Shown piece after piece: positions 35,715 through 44,853 of a stretch of DNA of 64,000 nucleotides. Location of the stretch: positions 3,553,136-3,617,135 of the forward strand of contig OX638355.1 in NCBI GenBank assembly GCA_951813285.1, written 5' to 3'. Both the position numbers and the translations under genes were made by a program. The notes under the pieces are model-generated. The model had not been told where the DNA came from and ran no database searches. It saw only the letters and a list, made by a program, of their open reading frames with translations. The DNA comes from Terriglobia bacterium (GTDB lineage: Bacteria > Acidobacteriota > Terriglobia > Versatilivoradales > Versatilivoraceae). Every line of letters starts with the position of its first letter. Positions within the stretch are counted from its first letter, which is position 1.

Positions 35715-36062
35715 TCAATCAGTTCTCCGTATTTCAGCAGTAGCGTCCATGTACTCTTTGCCTGCATCTACGCGCCGGAGACGGAACACGTGAAACCCTG
35801 TATGCTTTCCAGATTTGTCATGATACATGAGCGTGTATCTCCAGTTGTTCTCGTCTAGCCGTTTAATAACGGACGTTCCCAGGGCTACTCTTGATGGCAG
35901 CAGATGAAAGGGGAGCCCTGTAGAGGTATTTTCTTCAGTGGCCCGGTGCGGGTCACCCTCATAGGTAACTACAAAGGTCCTGGTAAGGAAGAGACCGGCA
36001 CCAACGGAGAAGCCTACGATCAGGGCCAAGACAAAAAGGGATATGCCTAGCTTTTTGCTCAT
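35715..36062 (-). CDS. Small membrane-anchored hypothetical protein
   Basis: 115 residues from the ATG at 36062 (MSKKLGISLFVLALIV), with one N-terminal membrane helix followed by a short soluble domain (FVVTYEGDPHRATEENTSTG, then NNWRYTLMYHDKSGKHTGFH). Base composition is lower in GC than flanking genes. It follows a decayed gene on the same strand and lies in a repeat-rich block, so it is probably accessory. No family recognised. Confidence 0.5.
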   Translation of the reverse strand: MSKKLGISLFVLALIVGFSVGAGLFLTRTFVVTYEGDPHRATEENTSTGLPFHLLPSRVALGTSVIKRLDENNWRYTLMYHDKSGKHTGFHVFRLRRVDAGKEYMDATAEIRRTD

Positions 36063-36110
36063 GTTTCCTCCAATCTCTCCCCCCGGCACGAAGACTAGGG
36101 GGAGCAGGGG

Positions 36111-36560
36111 TTACTGGGTAGGGTTGTTGTCACAACCACGGCAGTGTGTGTGATCCACGGAGAATCCCGAGGGGAGGCTGAATTCGGTGGACGGTGGTTC
36201 TCTGAACTCGATGTCATAGAACTCTCGAACCGTCTTGTTACTTTCGCCCCAATCGAACACGGTTTTGAGAGTTAAGTCAAGAGAGATTGAGCGACAGCTG
36301 TAGCCTCCATCTTGACCGTTTCCTTTTCTCATAGGAACCTTGAAGCAAGGCTGACCGTTGACGACCTCTTGCCCTAGACTGTTGGTGCAGGAGTTGTTGG
36401 TCAGGATAGAAGTGGCAACCGTCTATTTTTCATGACTCGGGCAACTTCCTTGCTGTGGTCACAAACAATGATCTCTGATTCGCAGCACAGGTAGCTTGCC
36501 ACCCCACCCGATGGCCTCGGACTCAGGGTTGATTCCCGGCTAACCTGTCCTCCAACGTCC
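36111..36560 (-). pseudogene. Frameshifted, 5'-truncated cysteine-rich gene remnant
   Basis: Two overlapping frames read as one broken protein. The upstream part, minus strand from about 36560 to 36420, reads through GGVASYLCCESEIIVCDHSK and EVARVMKNR. The sequence then continues only in another frame from about 36420 to 36111 (TSILTNNSCTNSLGQEVVNG, then FKVPMRKGNGQDGGYSCRS and HTHCRGCDNNPTQ, stop). A single-base frameshift near 36420 joins them. The 5' end runs into the dispersed repeat at 36552-36606, with no start codon. Family unknown; the Cys-rich composition suggests a secreted protein. Confidence 0.5.
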
Positions 36561-36606
36561 TGAATGGTCCAATGGTTTCCTGTTCAATTAGAGGGATTTA
36601 ATGAGG
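36552..36606 (+). repeat. 55-bp dispersed repeat, CCAACGTCCTGAAT copy 1
   Basis: Starts CCAACGTCCTGAATGGTCCA and ends GATTTAATGAGG. It matches the reverse complement of 53678-53732 at 49 of 55 positions. A shorter, diverged relative is at 59581-59635. It cuts into the 5' end of the gene remnant at 36111-36560. Confidence 0.8.
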
Positions 36607-36660
36607 GGATTGAAGCGGACTGGCCCACCTTAAGTCTTTTATATATATTGTGTTACAACA

Positions 36661-36692
36661 TTCGTGCTTATTCGTGTCCATTGGTGGTTCGT
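36661..36692 (+). repeat. Dispersed repeat, TTCGTGTCCATTGGTGG copy
   Basis: TTCGTGCTTATTCGTGTCCA followed by TTGGTGGTTCG, the same family as at 1931, 2587, 8771 and 60455. No other feature is seen between here and the haem gene end at 36771. Confidence 0.75.
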
Positions 36693-36770
36693 CTTTACTA
36701 ATTCCCCTTTCCCCTCTGAAGAGTCCGCCCGTGCCACTACCGTCCCGTGCGGCTGGCGTAACCCGGAACT

Positions 36771-38288
36771 TCAACCCTTTCGCGAGAAGTAGGCCTCCAT
36801 GGCCTCGATGAGCGAAGCCGTGGTGTACTTTTTCGGGACGAGGTCCACCTGCAGACCCAGTTCCCGGGCTGTTCCCGCGGTGATGGGTCCGATACAAGCC
36901 ACGGCCACCCCCTTCAGGCTCTGGGCCAGGGGCTCGGGGTGGGTGAGGTCGGAAAGGTTGGCGACGGTCGAGGAACTGGTGAAAACCACCATGTCGGGCG
37001 GAGATTCATCCAGGACTTGTCTCCACTGGGACGGAGCGTTGTCAGGGGGGGCGGTTCGATAGGCTTCGACCACCTCGACCCGGGCGCCCTGGCGTTGCAG
37101 TTGTCGGGGCAGGACCTCCCGGGCTACCCGGGCTCGGGGAAGCAGCACCCGCATGCCCTTGACCACCTTGCCGCGCAGGCTCTCCACCAGGCCCTCGGCC
37201 TGGTAGTCGCTCGGCAGGGTGTCCACGGCCAGGTTGAAGTCGAGAACGGCCCGCCGGGTGGCCGGCCCGATGGCGGCGATGCGGACCCCCTTGAGCTGCC
37301 GAATATCGGGATGACGTCGAAAATATCGCTGGAAGAAGTACTTGACTCCATTGACGCTGGTGAAGATAAGCCAATCGTATTGATCGATGGTCTCGAGGGC
37401 TCGATCCAGCACTGCCCAGGAGTCCGGCTCACGCACCTCCACCGTGGGAAAGGAGATGGCCCTGGCGCCCAGCAGCTCCAGCGCTCTGCGGAAGTCCTGA
37501 GCCTGCCGGCGGGGACGGGTGATCAGGACGCGCTTCCCGAACAGGGGGCGATTGTCGAACCATCTCAGCCGCTCCCTCAGGCGGACGACTTCGCCGACAA
37601 CAATCAGGGTAGGAGGGTCCATGGGCCCGGCGCGGTCCAGGATGGACTCCAGGGTGCCCGTAACGACCTCTTGGGAGGGACGGGTCCCCCAGCGAATCAA
37701 GGCAACCGGGGTGGCGGGGCTTCGCCCGTGACGGGTGAGCTGTTCCACCACCTGCCGCAGGCTCCTGGCCCCCATAAAGAAGACCAGAGTTTGGGCCGCC
37801 GAGGAAATTTTCCCCCAGTCCAGCAACGGATCTTCCTTGGTCGGATCCTGCTGGGCTGCCACAAATGCAACGGTGGCGCCGTAGTCCCGGTGAGTCAGGG
37901 GAATTCCGGCGTAGGCCGGTGCAGCCGAGCCTGCCGACACGCCGGGCACGATCTCGAAGGGAACTCCGGCCCCAGCCAGGACTTCCGCCTCCTCCCCGCC
38001 GCGTCCGAAGATGAAGGGGTCGCCTCCCTTGAGGCGGGCCACCGTCTTGCCCTGGCGGGCTCGGGCCAGCAGCAGGGAATTGATCTCCGTCTGGGAAATA
38101 TGGTCGTGGCCTCCCTGCTTGCCTACATAGACCCGCTCCGCCCCGCCGGGAGCGAATTGCAGCAGTTCGCGGTTGACCAGGTGGTCGTAGACGACGCAGT
38201 CGGCTGCCTCCAGGCAGCGGCGCCCCTTCAAGGTGAGGAGTTCAGGATCGCCGGGGCCGGCGCCGATCAGGTAAACGGCCGTCTTCAT
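36771..38288 (-). CDS. Fused uroporphyrinogen-III C-methyltransferase / uroporphyrinogen-III synthase
   Basis: Two enzymes in one 505-residue chain. The N-terminal half (to about residue 245) is a CobA/SUMT methyltransferase making precorrin-2: VYLIGAGPGDPELLTLKG, YDHLVNRELL, LKGGDPFIFGRGGEEAE, VPGVSAGSAAPAYAGIPLTH. The C-terminal half is HemD, which cyclises hydroxymethylbilane: KRVLITRPRRQAQDFRRALE, WLIFTSVNGVKYFF, VVFTSSSTVANL and CIGPITAGTARELG. The ATG at 38288 follows ACAAGGTCC. It is last in ccsA-hemA-hemC-cobA/hemD, so one protein feeds both haem and sirohaem/cobalamin branches. Confidence 0.93.
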   Translation of the reverse strand: MKTAVYLIGAGPGDPELLTLKGRRCLEAADCVVYDHLVNRELLQFAPGGAERVYVGKQGGHDHISQTEINSLLLARARQGKTVARLKGGDPFIFGRGGEEAEVLAGAGVPFEIVPGVSAGSAAPAYAGIPLTHRDYGATVAFVAAQQDPTKEDPLLDWGKISSAAQTLVFFMGARSLRQVVEQLTRHGRSPATPVALIRWGTRPSQEVVTGTLESILDRAGPMDPPTLIVVGEVVRLRERLRWFDNRPLFGKRVLITRPRRQAQDFRRALELLGARAISFPTVEVREPDSWAVLDRALETIDQYDWLIFTSVNGVKYFFQRYFRRHPDIRQLKGVRIAAIGPATRRAVLDFNLAVDTLPSDYQAEGLVESLRGKVVKGMRVLLPRARVAREVLPRQLQRQGARVEVVEAYRTAPPDNAPSQWRQVLDESPPDMVVFTSSSTVANLSDLTHPEPLAQSLKGVAVACIGPITAGTARELGLQVDLVPKKYTTASLIEAMEAYFSRKG

Positions 38289-38304
38289 GGACCTTGTCAT
38301 TGGC

Positions 38305-39228
38305 TCATCCCGTCATTTGCAACAGTTCTCCGGCGCCGCGATCGAGGAGCTTGCGGGCGACCGAGCGCCCCAACCGCGAGGGTTCCTCCAGGCCGGATCG
38401 GCCGAGCTCCCGGATCAAGCGGCTTCCGTCGGCGGCTCCAACCAGTCCGGTCAATTGCAAGTGCGCCCCGTTGACGGCCGCAAACCCGGCAATCGGGACT
38501 TGGCATCCGCCCCCCAGGCATCTCAGCAGGCTCCGTTCCGCCTCTGCGGCTCGTTCGGACTCGCGGTCATCCAGCTGGCGGATGCAGTCGCGGGTCGAGC
38601 GGTCTTCGCAGCGCACCTCCACCGCCAGCGCACCTTGTCCGATGGCCGGGCAGATGGTGTCGACGGAGATTCTTTCCCGGATGCGATGATCCAGACCCAG
38701 TCGAATCAGCCCGGCGCAGGCCAGAATTATGGCGTCGTAACCTCCCTCGTCCAGTTTGCGGAGGCGGGTATCCAGATTGCCCCGCAGGTTCTTCACCTGC
38801 AGATCGGGGCGGAAGTGCAATAGCTGGCATTGGCGCCGCAGGCTGCTGGTCCCTACGGTGGACCGAGGGGGAAGTTCCGCCAGGCAACCGAACCGGTTGG
38901 AAAGGAAGGCGTCCCGTGCATCTTCTCTGGAGGTGATGGCGCCCAGGCATAGGCCGTCGGGAAGATCGGTGGGAAGGTCCTTGAGACTGTGGACGGCCAG
39001 GTCGATCTCGCCACGAAGCAGGGCCTCTTCGATCTCCTTGGTGAAGACCCCTTTGCCGCCAAGCTGGTGCAAGGGAGGCCCGGTGCGTTGATCCCCGGTG
39101 GTGAGGATGCGGCGGACGGATATGGGCAGTAGAGGGTCGGTCTGGCGCAAGCGGTTCTTGATCAGATCCGCCTGCCTCAGAGCCAGCGGACTGCCTCGCG
39201 AGCCGATGACGAGGGGTTTACTTTGCAT
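38305..39228 (-). CDS. hemC: Porphobilinogen deaminase
   Basis: Polymerises four porphobilinogens to hydroxymethylbilane. 307 residues with VIGSRGSPLALRQADLIK at the start, KGVFTKEIEEALLRGEIDLA, VHSLKDLPTDLP and the dipyrromethane cofactor Cys in LGGGCQVPIAGFA. Located between hemA and the cobA/hemD fusion, which supplies the next step. Confidence 0.97.
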   Translation of the reverse strand: MQSKPLVIGSRGSPLALRQADLIKNRLRQTDPLLPISVRRILTTGDQRTGPPLHQLGGKGVFTKEIEEALLRGEIDLAVHSLKDLPTDLPDGLCLGAITSREDARDAFLSNRFGCLAELPPRSTVGTSSLRRQCQLLHFRPDLQVKNLRGNLDTRLRKLDEGGYDAIILACAGLIRLGLDHRIRERISVDTICPAIGQGALAVEVRCEDRSTRDCIRQLDDRESERAAEAERSLLRCLGGGCQVPIAGFAAVNGAHLQLTGLVGAADGSRLIRELGRSGLEEPSRLGRSVARKLLDRGAGELLQMTG

Positions 39229-39288
39229 TTCTCACCGGGTTGGTGGGTCCGTTATGATGCGCAAAAATGGCCGCCCACCCTCCGCGGG

Positions 39289-40554
39289 TCAGTGCTTCAG
39301 TCCCAGCATCCTCTTGATGGCGGCGATTTTCTGCTCCGCGGCGGGGTCCTGGCCCAACGATTTGATTTCCGAGATGGGGCCGTGCAGGATCTTGTTCAAC
39401 ATGCCTCGAGTCAACTGCTCCAGCGCCGCTTCCTGCTGTTCATTCAGAGCGCCCAGCTTCTTGCGGTTCCTGGCGAGCTCCTCTCTGCGGATGGCGTCCC
39501 AGTGCCTCCGTAACGAGACGATGGCTGGAGCCACATCCAACCCTCGCGCTTGCTTGATGAAGGACTGGACTTCCTCCCGGACGATGGCTTCCGCAACATG
39601 GGCCTCCCTGAGGCGCTGCTTGAGGTTGGCGTCGACTACATGCTGCAGGTCGTCGATGTCGTAGAGAAACAGGTTGTCCAGGTTGTTCACCTCGGGATCC
39701 ACGTCTCGAGGCACCGCGATGTCGATGATGAAGACCGGCCGGTTCTTGCGCAAATGGATCAACCGTTGCCCGTCGGACCTGGTGAGGATGAAGCCGGGGG
39801 AACCGGTGGAGCAGATGAGGATGTCGGCCCGTTCGACATGGCGAAAGAGCTCTTCCGGGGGAATAGCCTCGCCATTCAGGTCCCTGGCCATTTCCACGGC
39901 TCGCCGATAGGTCCGATTCCAGACCAGCAGTTGGGTGATCCCCTGGGATATCAGGTGCTTCGCCGCCAGTTCGCTCATCTTTCCGGCGCCCATCAGCAAC
40001 ACCGTGCGTCCGCTCAAGTGGTCGAAAATCTTTCTGGCCAATTCCACGGCGGCAAAGCTGACCGAAACTGCAGCGCTGGAGATGGCGGTCTCCGAGCGCA
40101 CCCGTTTAGCCACAAAAAAGGCCCGATGAATCAGCGGACTCAGAGCATCCCCCACGGAGCCGATCCTGCGGGCCAGACTGAAGGCGGTCTTGAACTGACC
40201 CAATATCTGAGGTTCCCCCAGCACCATCGAATCCAGACTGCTGGCAACGCGGAACACATGGCGCACCACCTCGGAATGGGTCAGGTCATAGAGGTAGGGG
40301 TGCAACGACCTTTCCGGCTGGCGGTGGAAATCGGAGATGAAGTTTCTGACCAGCATCACCCCGCGTTGAGCGTCGGCCGAGTGGGCCAGAACCTCTGTCC
40401 GATTGCAGGTCGACAGGATCAAACTCTCGGCAATGGCCGACTGGGAGGTGAGGCGCTGCAATGCCTCTTGCAGACTGGAATCCGGAAAGTGAAGCCTCTC
40501 GCGGATTTCGACCGGAGCTGTCTTGTGGCTAAGTCCTACCAGTAGGAGACTCAT
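39289..40554 (-). CDS. hemA: Glutamyl-tRNA reductase
   Basis: First step of the C5 pathway to 5-aminolevulinate. 421 residues: SLLLVGLSHKTAPVEIRERL, the catalytic Cys in ESLILSTCNRTEV, FRVASSLDSMVLGEPQILGQ, NADPH site VLLMGAGKMSELAAKHL and RPVFIIDIAVPRDVDPEVN. Its ATG overlaps the TGA of the upstream cytochrome c assembly gene, showing translational coupling. Confidence 0.97.
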   Translation of the reverse strand: MSLLLVGLSHKTAPVEIRERLHFPDSSLQEALQRLTSQSAIAESLILSTCNRTEVLAHSADAQRGVMLVRNFISDFHRQPERSLHPYLYDLTHSEVVRHVFRVASSLDSMVLGEPQILGQFKTAFSLARRIGSVGDALSPLIHRAFFVAKRVRSETAISSAAVSVSFAAVELARKIFDHLSGRTVLLMGAGKMSELAAKHLISQGITQLLVWNRTYRRAVEMARDLNGEAIPPEELFRHVERADILICSTGSPGFILTRSDGQRLIHLRKNRPVFIIDIAVPRDVDPEVNNLDNLFLYDIDDLQHVVDANLKQRLREAHVAEAIVREEVQSFIKQARGLDVAPAIVSLRRHWDAIRREELARNRKKLGALNEQQEAALEQLTRGMLNKILHGPISEIKSLGQDPAAEQKIAAIKRMLGLKH

Positions 40555-41351
40555 TGGATGAAAGGATGGGCGCTTCCCTGGGAGCGGGTCCCGAAAAAGG
40601 TCGCCAGAATGAGAATGAATCCCAGGATGGACATCCAGGCCGCGCGCCTGCCGCGCAGTCCTTCAGAGAGACGATAGGCGATAAGAACGGCATAGACGAT
40701 CCAGGTGCTGAAGGAGGCGATGATCTTCTTGTCCAGCTCCCACGGCGCCTGCCAGAGGACGCCGGCCACCAGTCCCAGAGTCAACAGGGGAAACCCGATG
40801 CTGAGAGCCCGGTATCCCAATTCGTCGCAGACTTCAAGGGAGGGCAGACGATAGTAGAACGCCTGGGGTCTTCGACGTTTCAACTCGTTTTCCTGGATGA
40901 GGTACATCAAGCCGGAGGCGAAGGCCACAAAAAAGGCCGCGTAGGCAAGGAAGATGAAGGGCACATGCAGGTAAAGCCAAAGACTGCCCAAGATCTCGGG
41001 AAAGGGCTGGCTGGGCTCCGACGTCAAATTGGCGGCCAGCGTGAGAATGAAAGCCAGCGGGAAAACGAACACACTCAATGAATCCAAACGATAGCGGGCA
41101 TAAGCCAGGAGGAATGCCAGCACGATCATCAGGGCGAAAAAGGAGAGAACCCCCTGCAATTCGTCGATCGGGGGGTGGCGGGTCTCGAACCAGGCCATGG
41201 AAATCGCCAGCAGATGGCACAGGAATCCCACGCAAATGCCGGCCAGGGCGACCCGAAACAGTGTCTTCTTGCGGGTGATGATGGTCAGAAATGAGTGGAG
41301 CAGGCCTACCGAATAGAATCCGATGGTCAATCGAAGCAGCAGCAGGCTCAT
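40551..41351 (-). CDS. Cytochrome c assembly protein, CcsA/HemX-like
   Basis: Integral membrane protein of 266 residues with about eight helices. It has histidines in FLCHLLAISMAWFETRHPP and the tryptophan-containing haem-handling region SLWLYLHVPFIFLAYAAFFV. Such proteins either export haem for cytochrome c maturation or, as HemX, tune glutamyl-tRNA reductase levels. Being first in the hemA operon and overlapping hemA fits the HemX-type arrangement. Which of the two functions applies cannot be decided here. Confidence 0.85.
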   Translation of the reverse strand: MSLLLLRLTIGFYSVGLLHSFLTIITRKKTLFRVALAGICVGFLCHLLAISMAWFETRHPPIDELQGVLSFFALMIVLAFLLAYARYRLDSLSVFVFPLAFILTLAANLTSEPSQPFPEILGSLWLYLHVPFIFLAYAAFFVAFASGLMYLIQENELKRRRPQAFYYRLPSLEVCDELGYRALSIGFPLLTLGLVAGVLWQAPWELDKKIIASFSTWIVYAVLIAYRLSEGLRGRRAAWMSILGFILILATFFGTRSQGSAHPFIQ

Positions 41352-41581
41352 AAGGCTCTCTGGGGGGAACTCGCCAGCGGTTGTCCCTCGGGGCTATCCG
41401 CTGCAAACCATTATACTATCGGCATTTCGATCCAACAAGGAAGCCCGCCGGAGGGCCGAACCGCGCTGGCGGCCCGGCTAGAGTTTCGCCGCTCACCTAT
41501 GCTAAGCTGCTGCTGATTGTGGCCTTCGGGCTTCCCTCAAGGGGCACGGCGTCGGGTGCCGTCTTCGCCCTCGGAGCTTCC

Positions 41582-42235
41582 GTGATCGACACCGCTCAGT
41601 TGGTCCAGTATCTTTTTTTCATGGTCGTGTTTCTATTCTCGCTCAGTGTTCATGAGGCGGCTCATGCGCGGACGGCCGAATGGTTTGGTGACCCCACGGC
41701 GCGTTACCTCGGAAGGGTCACCTTGAACCCGATCCCCCATATCGACGTGGTCGGAACCCTGATCTTTCCCACCATCGCGTTCTTTACAGGGGCGTTGCTC
41801 TTCGGTTGGGCCAAGCCGGTTCCCTGGAATCCGCTCCATGTGAGGGATCGTCGCACGGCCGACATCTGGATTTCGGCGGCGGGACCTATCAGCAACGTTT
41901 TGCTGCTGGCCCTATTTCTGCTGGGCATAAAGGGCCTCCAGAGCTATCAGACGGCCGGAGGGGTGATCGGTGGGACGGTGCTGGAGCCGCTATTCCAAAT
42001 GTGCGTGCTGGGAGCGTTTCTCAACACCGCCCTGGCCGTGTTCAATATGGTTCCCATCCCGCCCCTGGACGGCAGTTGGATTTTGCCGCACTTTCTGCCG
42101 CGGGATCTGGCAAATGCCTACGACCGGATTCGACCCTACGGATTTATCATACTGTTGGGGTGTCTATACTTGGGTGTCCTGAGTGGGGTGTTGAGACCCT
42201 TCATGCGAATCGTACACTGGATCATTGCCGCCTAG
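41582..42235 (+). CDS. Site-2-protease-like M50 metallopeptidase
   Basis: Membrane-embedded zinc protease family. About 217 residues from GTG 41582; the frame is open upstream to 41381, so the start is uncertain. Zinc motif HEAAH in FSLSVHEAAHARTAEWFGDP, the segment GRVTLNPIPHIDVVGTLIFP, and the third ligand Asp in NMVPIPPLDGSWIL are all present, with four to five membrane helices. It is directly upstream of trpS, scpA and scpB, an order seen in many bacteria. Substrate unknown. Confidence 0.88.
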   Translation: MIDTAQLVQYLFFMVVFLFSLSVHEAAHARTAEWFGDPTARYLGRVTLNPIPHIDVVGTLIFPTIAFFTGALLFGWAKPVPWNPLHVRDRRTADIWISAAGPISNVLLLALFLLGIKGLQSYQTAGGVIGGTVLEPLFQMCVLGAFLNTALAVFNMVPIPPLDGSWILPHFLPRDLANAYDRIRPYGFIILLGCLYLGVLSGVLRPFMRIVHWIIAA

Positions 42236-42267
42236 CGGAAAAGCCGTTGCCGGACCCTCGTTGCCAT

Positions 42268-43269
42268 ATGGTTTCCGCAGAGCCGAACAGACCTCGAATT
42301 TCCAGTGGGATGCGCCCCACCGGCAAGCTCCATCTCGGGCACGTGGTGGGCGCCCTGAAGAACTGGGTGGAACTGCAGGAGCGGTACCAGAGTTTCCATT
42401 TCATTGCCGATTGGCATGCCCTGACCTCCGATTTTGCCGATACCTCGGAAATCGATCAGTTCCGCACTGAAATGATGATCGACTGGCTGGCCGCCGGCCT
42501 GGATCCCGACAAGTCGGTGTTGTTCGTGCAGTCGGCAGTTCCCGAGCACGCCGAGCTGCACCTCCTTTTTTCCATGATCACGCCGCTGGGATGGCTGGAA
42601 AGGGTCCCGACCTACAAGGAACAGCGAGCCAACGTTACCGACAAGGACCTGGGCAACTACGGCTTCCTGGGGTATCCGGTGCTGCAGGCGGCGGATATCC
42701 TGATGTATAGGGCGGACGCCGTTCCCGTGGGCGAAGACCAGGTGCCGCACGTGGAACTCACTCGGGAGATCGGCCGGCGTTTCAATGCCCTTTACGGACC
42801 CGTCTTTCCCGAACCCCAGGCCCTGTTGACCCCGGTTCCGCGGCTTCCCGGACTGGATGGGCGAAAGATGAGCAAGAGTTACGGCAACGATATCTCTCTT
42901 TCCGACTCTCCCGAGACCATTCACACCAAGGTCAGGACGATGATGACCGATCCTGCCCGCAAACGTCGCCACGATCCGGGGAATCCCGATATCTGTCCGG
43001 TTTTTTCCTACCACAAGATCTATTCCTCCCGGGAGATTCAGGCGACTGTCCAACGGGACTGCCGAACGGCCGCGATCGGTTGCGTCGACTGCAAGAAGTG
43101 GATGAGCGACGGACTGGTCCGGGAGTTGTCGCCTCTGCTGGAGCGCCGGCAGGACTACGCCGGCCGCCGCCGGGAGATCGGTGAGATCATCCAGGACGGG
43201 AACCGGCGGGCCTCCCAGGTGGCCGGTGAGACCATGCAGGCCGTGCGACAGGCCATGAAGATCACCTGA
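42268..43269 (+). CDS. trpS: Tryptophanyl-tRNA synthetase
   Basis: Class I aminoacyl-tRNA synthetase. 333 residues from ATG 42268. HIGH-type motif as GMRPTGKLHLGHVVGAL, FIADWHALTSDFAD, GYPVLQAADILMYRADAVPV, GEDQVPHVELTREI, and KMSKS in LDGRKMSKSYGND. The GTP/Trp-binding layout is normal. scpA begins 6 bp after its stop. Confidence 0.96.
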   Translation: MVSAEPNRPRISSGMRPTGKLHLGHVVGALKNWVELQERYQSFHFIADWHALTSDFADTSEIDQFRTEMMIDWLAAGLDPDKSVLFVQSAVPEHAELHLLFSMITPLGWLERVPTYKEQRANVTDKDLGNYGFLGYPVLQAADILMYRADAVPVGEDQVPHVELTREIGRRFNALYGPVFPEPQALLTPVPRLPGLDGRKMSKSYGNDISLSDSPETIHTKVRTMMTDPARKRRHDPGNPDICPVFSYHKIYSSREIQATVQRDCRTAAIGCVDCKKWMSDGLVRELSPLLERRQDYAGRRREIGEIIQDGNRRASQVAGETMQAVRQAMKIT

Positions 43270-43275
43270 CCGCCC

Positions 43276-44067
43276 ATGGACGATCCTTACAGGATTCAGT
43301 TGCCGGCCTTCGAAGGCCCCCTGGATCTGTTGCTGGAACTGATTCGAAAGCAGCAGATCGACATCTACGATATTCCCATCGCCAAGATTACGCGGCAGTA
43401 CCTGGACACCATCCAGGCCATGCAGGAGCTGGACATCAAGCTGGCCGGCGAGTTCCTGCTCATGGCGGCGACCCTCATCCATATCAAGTCCAGGATGCTC
43501 CTGCCGGCCGATCCGCTTCAGCCTGAGGGCCAGGAGGAAGATCCCCGGGGCGAGTTGGTACATCGGCTGCTGGAGCACGAAAAGTTCAAAAACGCCGCGC
43601 AAATGCTTCACCAGAAGGAACTGTTGGAACGGGCCAGCTGGACGCTGCCGGGAGTGAAGGATTTTCGGGACGCAACCGTCGAACCCGAGCTGAAAGCCGG
43701 CTCTTTCGACCTGATCATCTGTTTCCACAGAATCCAGGAGCGGCGCAAGGCCGCCCGAGCGATGGAAATCGAGCAGGAGGAGGTGACCATCGGGAAGGTT
43801 CTCCAAGACTTGAAGACCATTTTCGAGGATTCTCCGGGTGAGGTTTCCGTCGAGCGTTTGTTTGCCGCCTATCGGGGCCGAAGGGCCCTGGTGGTGGTAT
43901 TTGTCGCTCTGTTGGAAATGTCCTATCTGCAGGCCATTGTTCTGGTTCAAAAACAGCGCTTCGGAGAGATTATGGCAAGGCGCAAGAAGCGATTTGCCGA
44001 AGTGATGGGTGACCTTGAACAATGGACGGGCAGGATCGAAACGACAGTCGCGGGCATTCCGTCCTGA
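43276..44067 (+). CDS. scpA: Segregation and condensation protein A
   Basis: Kleisin of the SMC-ScpAB condensin. 263 residues with the N-terminal kleisin helix region LPAFEGPLDLLLELIRKQQI, IYDIPIAKITRQYLDTI and LAGEFLLMAATLIHIKSRML, and a C-terminal winged helix (YLQAIVLVQKQRFGEIMARR). Followed by scpB. Confidence 0.95.
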   Translation: MDDPYRIQLPAFEGPLDLLLELIRKQQIDIYDIPIAKITRQYLDTIQAMQELDIKLAGEFLLMAATLIHIKSRMLLPADPLQPEGQEEDPRGELVHRLLEHEKFKNAAQMLHQKELLERASWTLPGVKDFRDATVEPELKAGSFDLIICFHRIQERRKAARAMEIEQEEVTIGKVLQDLKTIFEDSPGEVSVERLFAAYRGRRALVVVFVALLEMSYLQAIVLVQKQRFGEIMARRKKRFAEVMGDLEQWTGRIETTVAGIPS

Positions 44068-44091
44068 CATCGAAGTGGAATGGAGACCAGG

Positions 44092-44853
44092 ATGAATCAG
44101 GAAAAACTGAGACCCATCGTGGAGGCGCTCATTTACCTGGCGGAGGAACCCGTCACGGTGGCTTCCATGGTCGAGTTGCTGGGCGAGGAGAACGAGGCTG
44201 CCATTCGCGAAACGCTTTCGCATCTCCGTCGCCGTTACGCCTCGCCCGAGTACGGAATCGAAATCAAGGAAATCGCCGATGGCTACAAGATGGCCACCAA
44301 GGCGGAACATCACGCTTGGGTTCGGAAGTTCCTGAAACACCAGGCCCCGTCGATCAGACTCTCTCTGGCGGCCTTGGAGACCCTGGCTGTCATCGCTTAC
44401 AAGCAGCCGGTCACCCTTCCGGAAATCCAGGAAATTCGCGGCGTCAACGCTACTGCCGTCATGAAGACCCTGGTCGAAAAGAAGCTGGTAACCACCGGCG
44501 GTCGAAAGAACGTGGTAGGCAGGCCCATTCTCTACAAGACCACTCGGGACTTTTTGCTTCAATTCGGACTCAAGAACCTGGGTGAACTCCCCAGCCTGGA
44601 TGAATATCAGGAACTGGCCGAGGCCTCCCTGGAAGGGATGGCGGCGGTGAGTGTAACTGAGAGGGCCAGGGCAGCGGACGGCCCGGTGAGCCGGGGGGAA
44701 AGGGCCGCCGGATCATCCGGCGCTGAAGAACTGTCGGCCGTGGATGAAACTGTGGCCCGGAGCCGGGAGGCTTCCGATGGCAGGCAGGATCGAAGCGGCG
44801 GCGCCAGGGTCTCCGGGCAGGCTCCGGCCGTTCGGGAATCGGAATCGTGGTGA
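44092..44853 (+). CDS. scpB: Segregation and condensation protein B
   Basis: Partner of ScpA; two winged helices in LRPIVEALIYLAEEPVTVAS and AALETLAVIAYKQPVTLPEI, with EIRGVNATAVMKTLVEKKLV and GRPILYKTTRDFLLQFGLKN. The ATG at 44092 follows GGAGACCAGG and is preferred to one at 44080. The last 70 residues are low-complexity (Glu, Ala, Ser, Gly), longer than usual. The stop overlaps the rluB start. Confidence 0.94.
   Translation: MNQEKLRPIVEALIYLAEEPVTVASMVELLGEENEAAIRETLSHLRRRYASPEYGIEIKEIADGYKMATKAEHHAWVRKFLKHQAPSIRLSLAALETLAVIAYKQPVTLPEIQEIRGVNATAVMKTLVEKKLVTTGGRKNVVGRPILYKTTRDFLLQFGLKNLGELPSLDEYQELAEASLEGMAAVSVTERARAADGPVSRGERAAGSSGAEELSAVDETVARSREASDGRQDRSGGARVSGQAPAVRESESW

Noticed and set aside
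42232-44562. A 776-codon open frame on the minus strand
   Set aside because: It lies antisense to trpS, scpA and scpB, which have clear motifs. Long antisense frames are expected in high-GC DNA.
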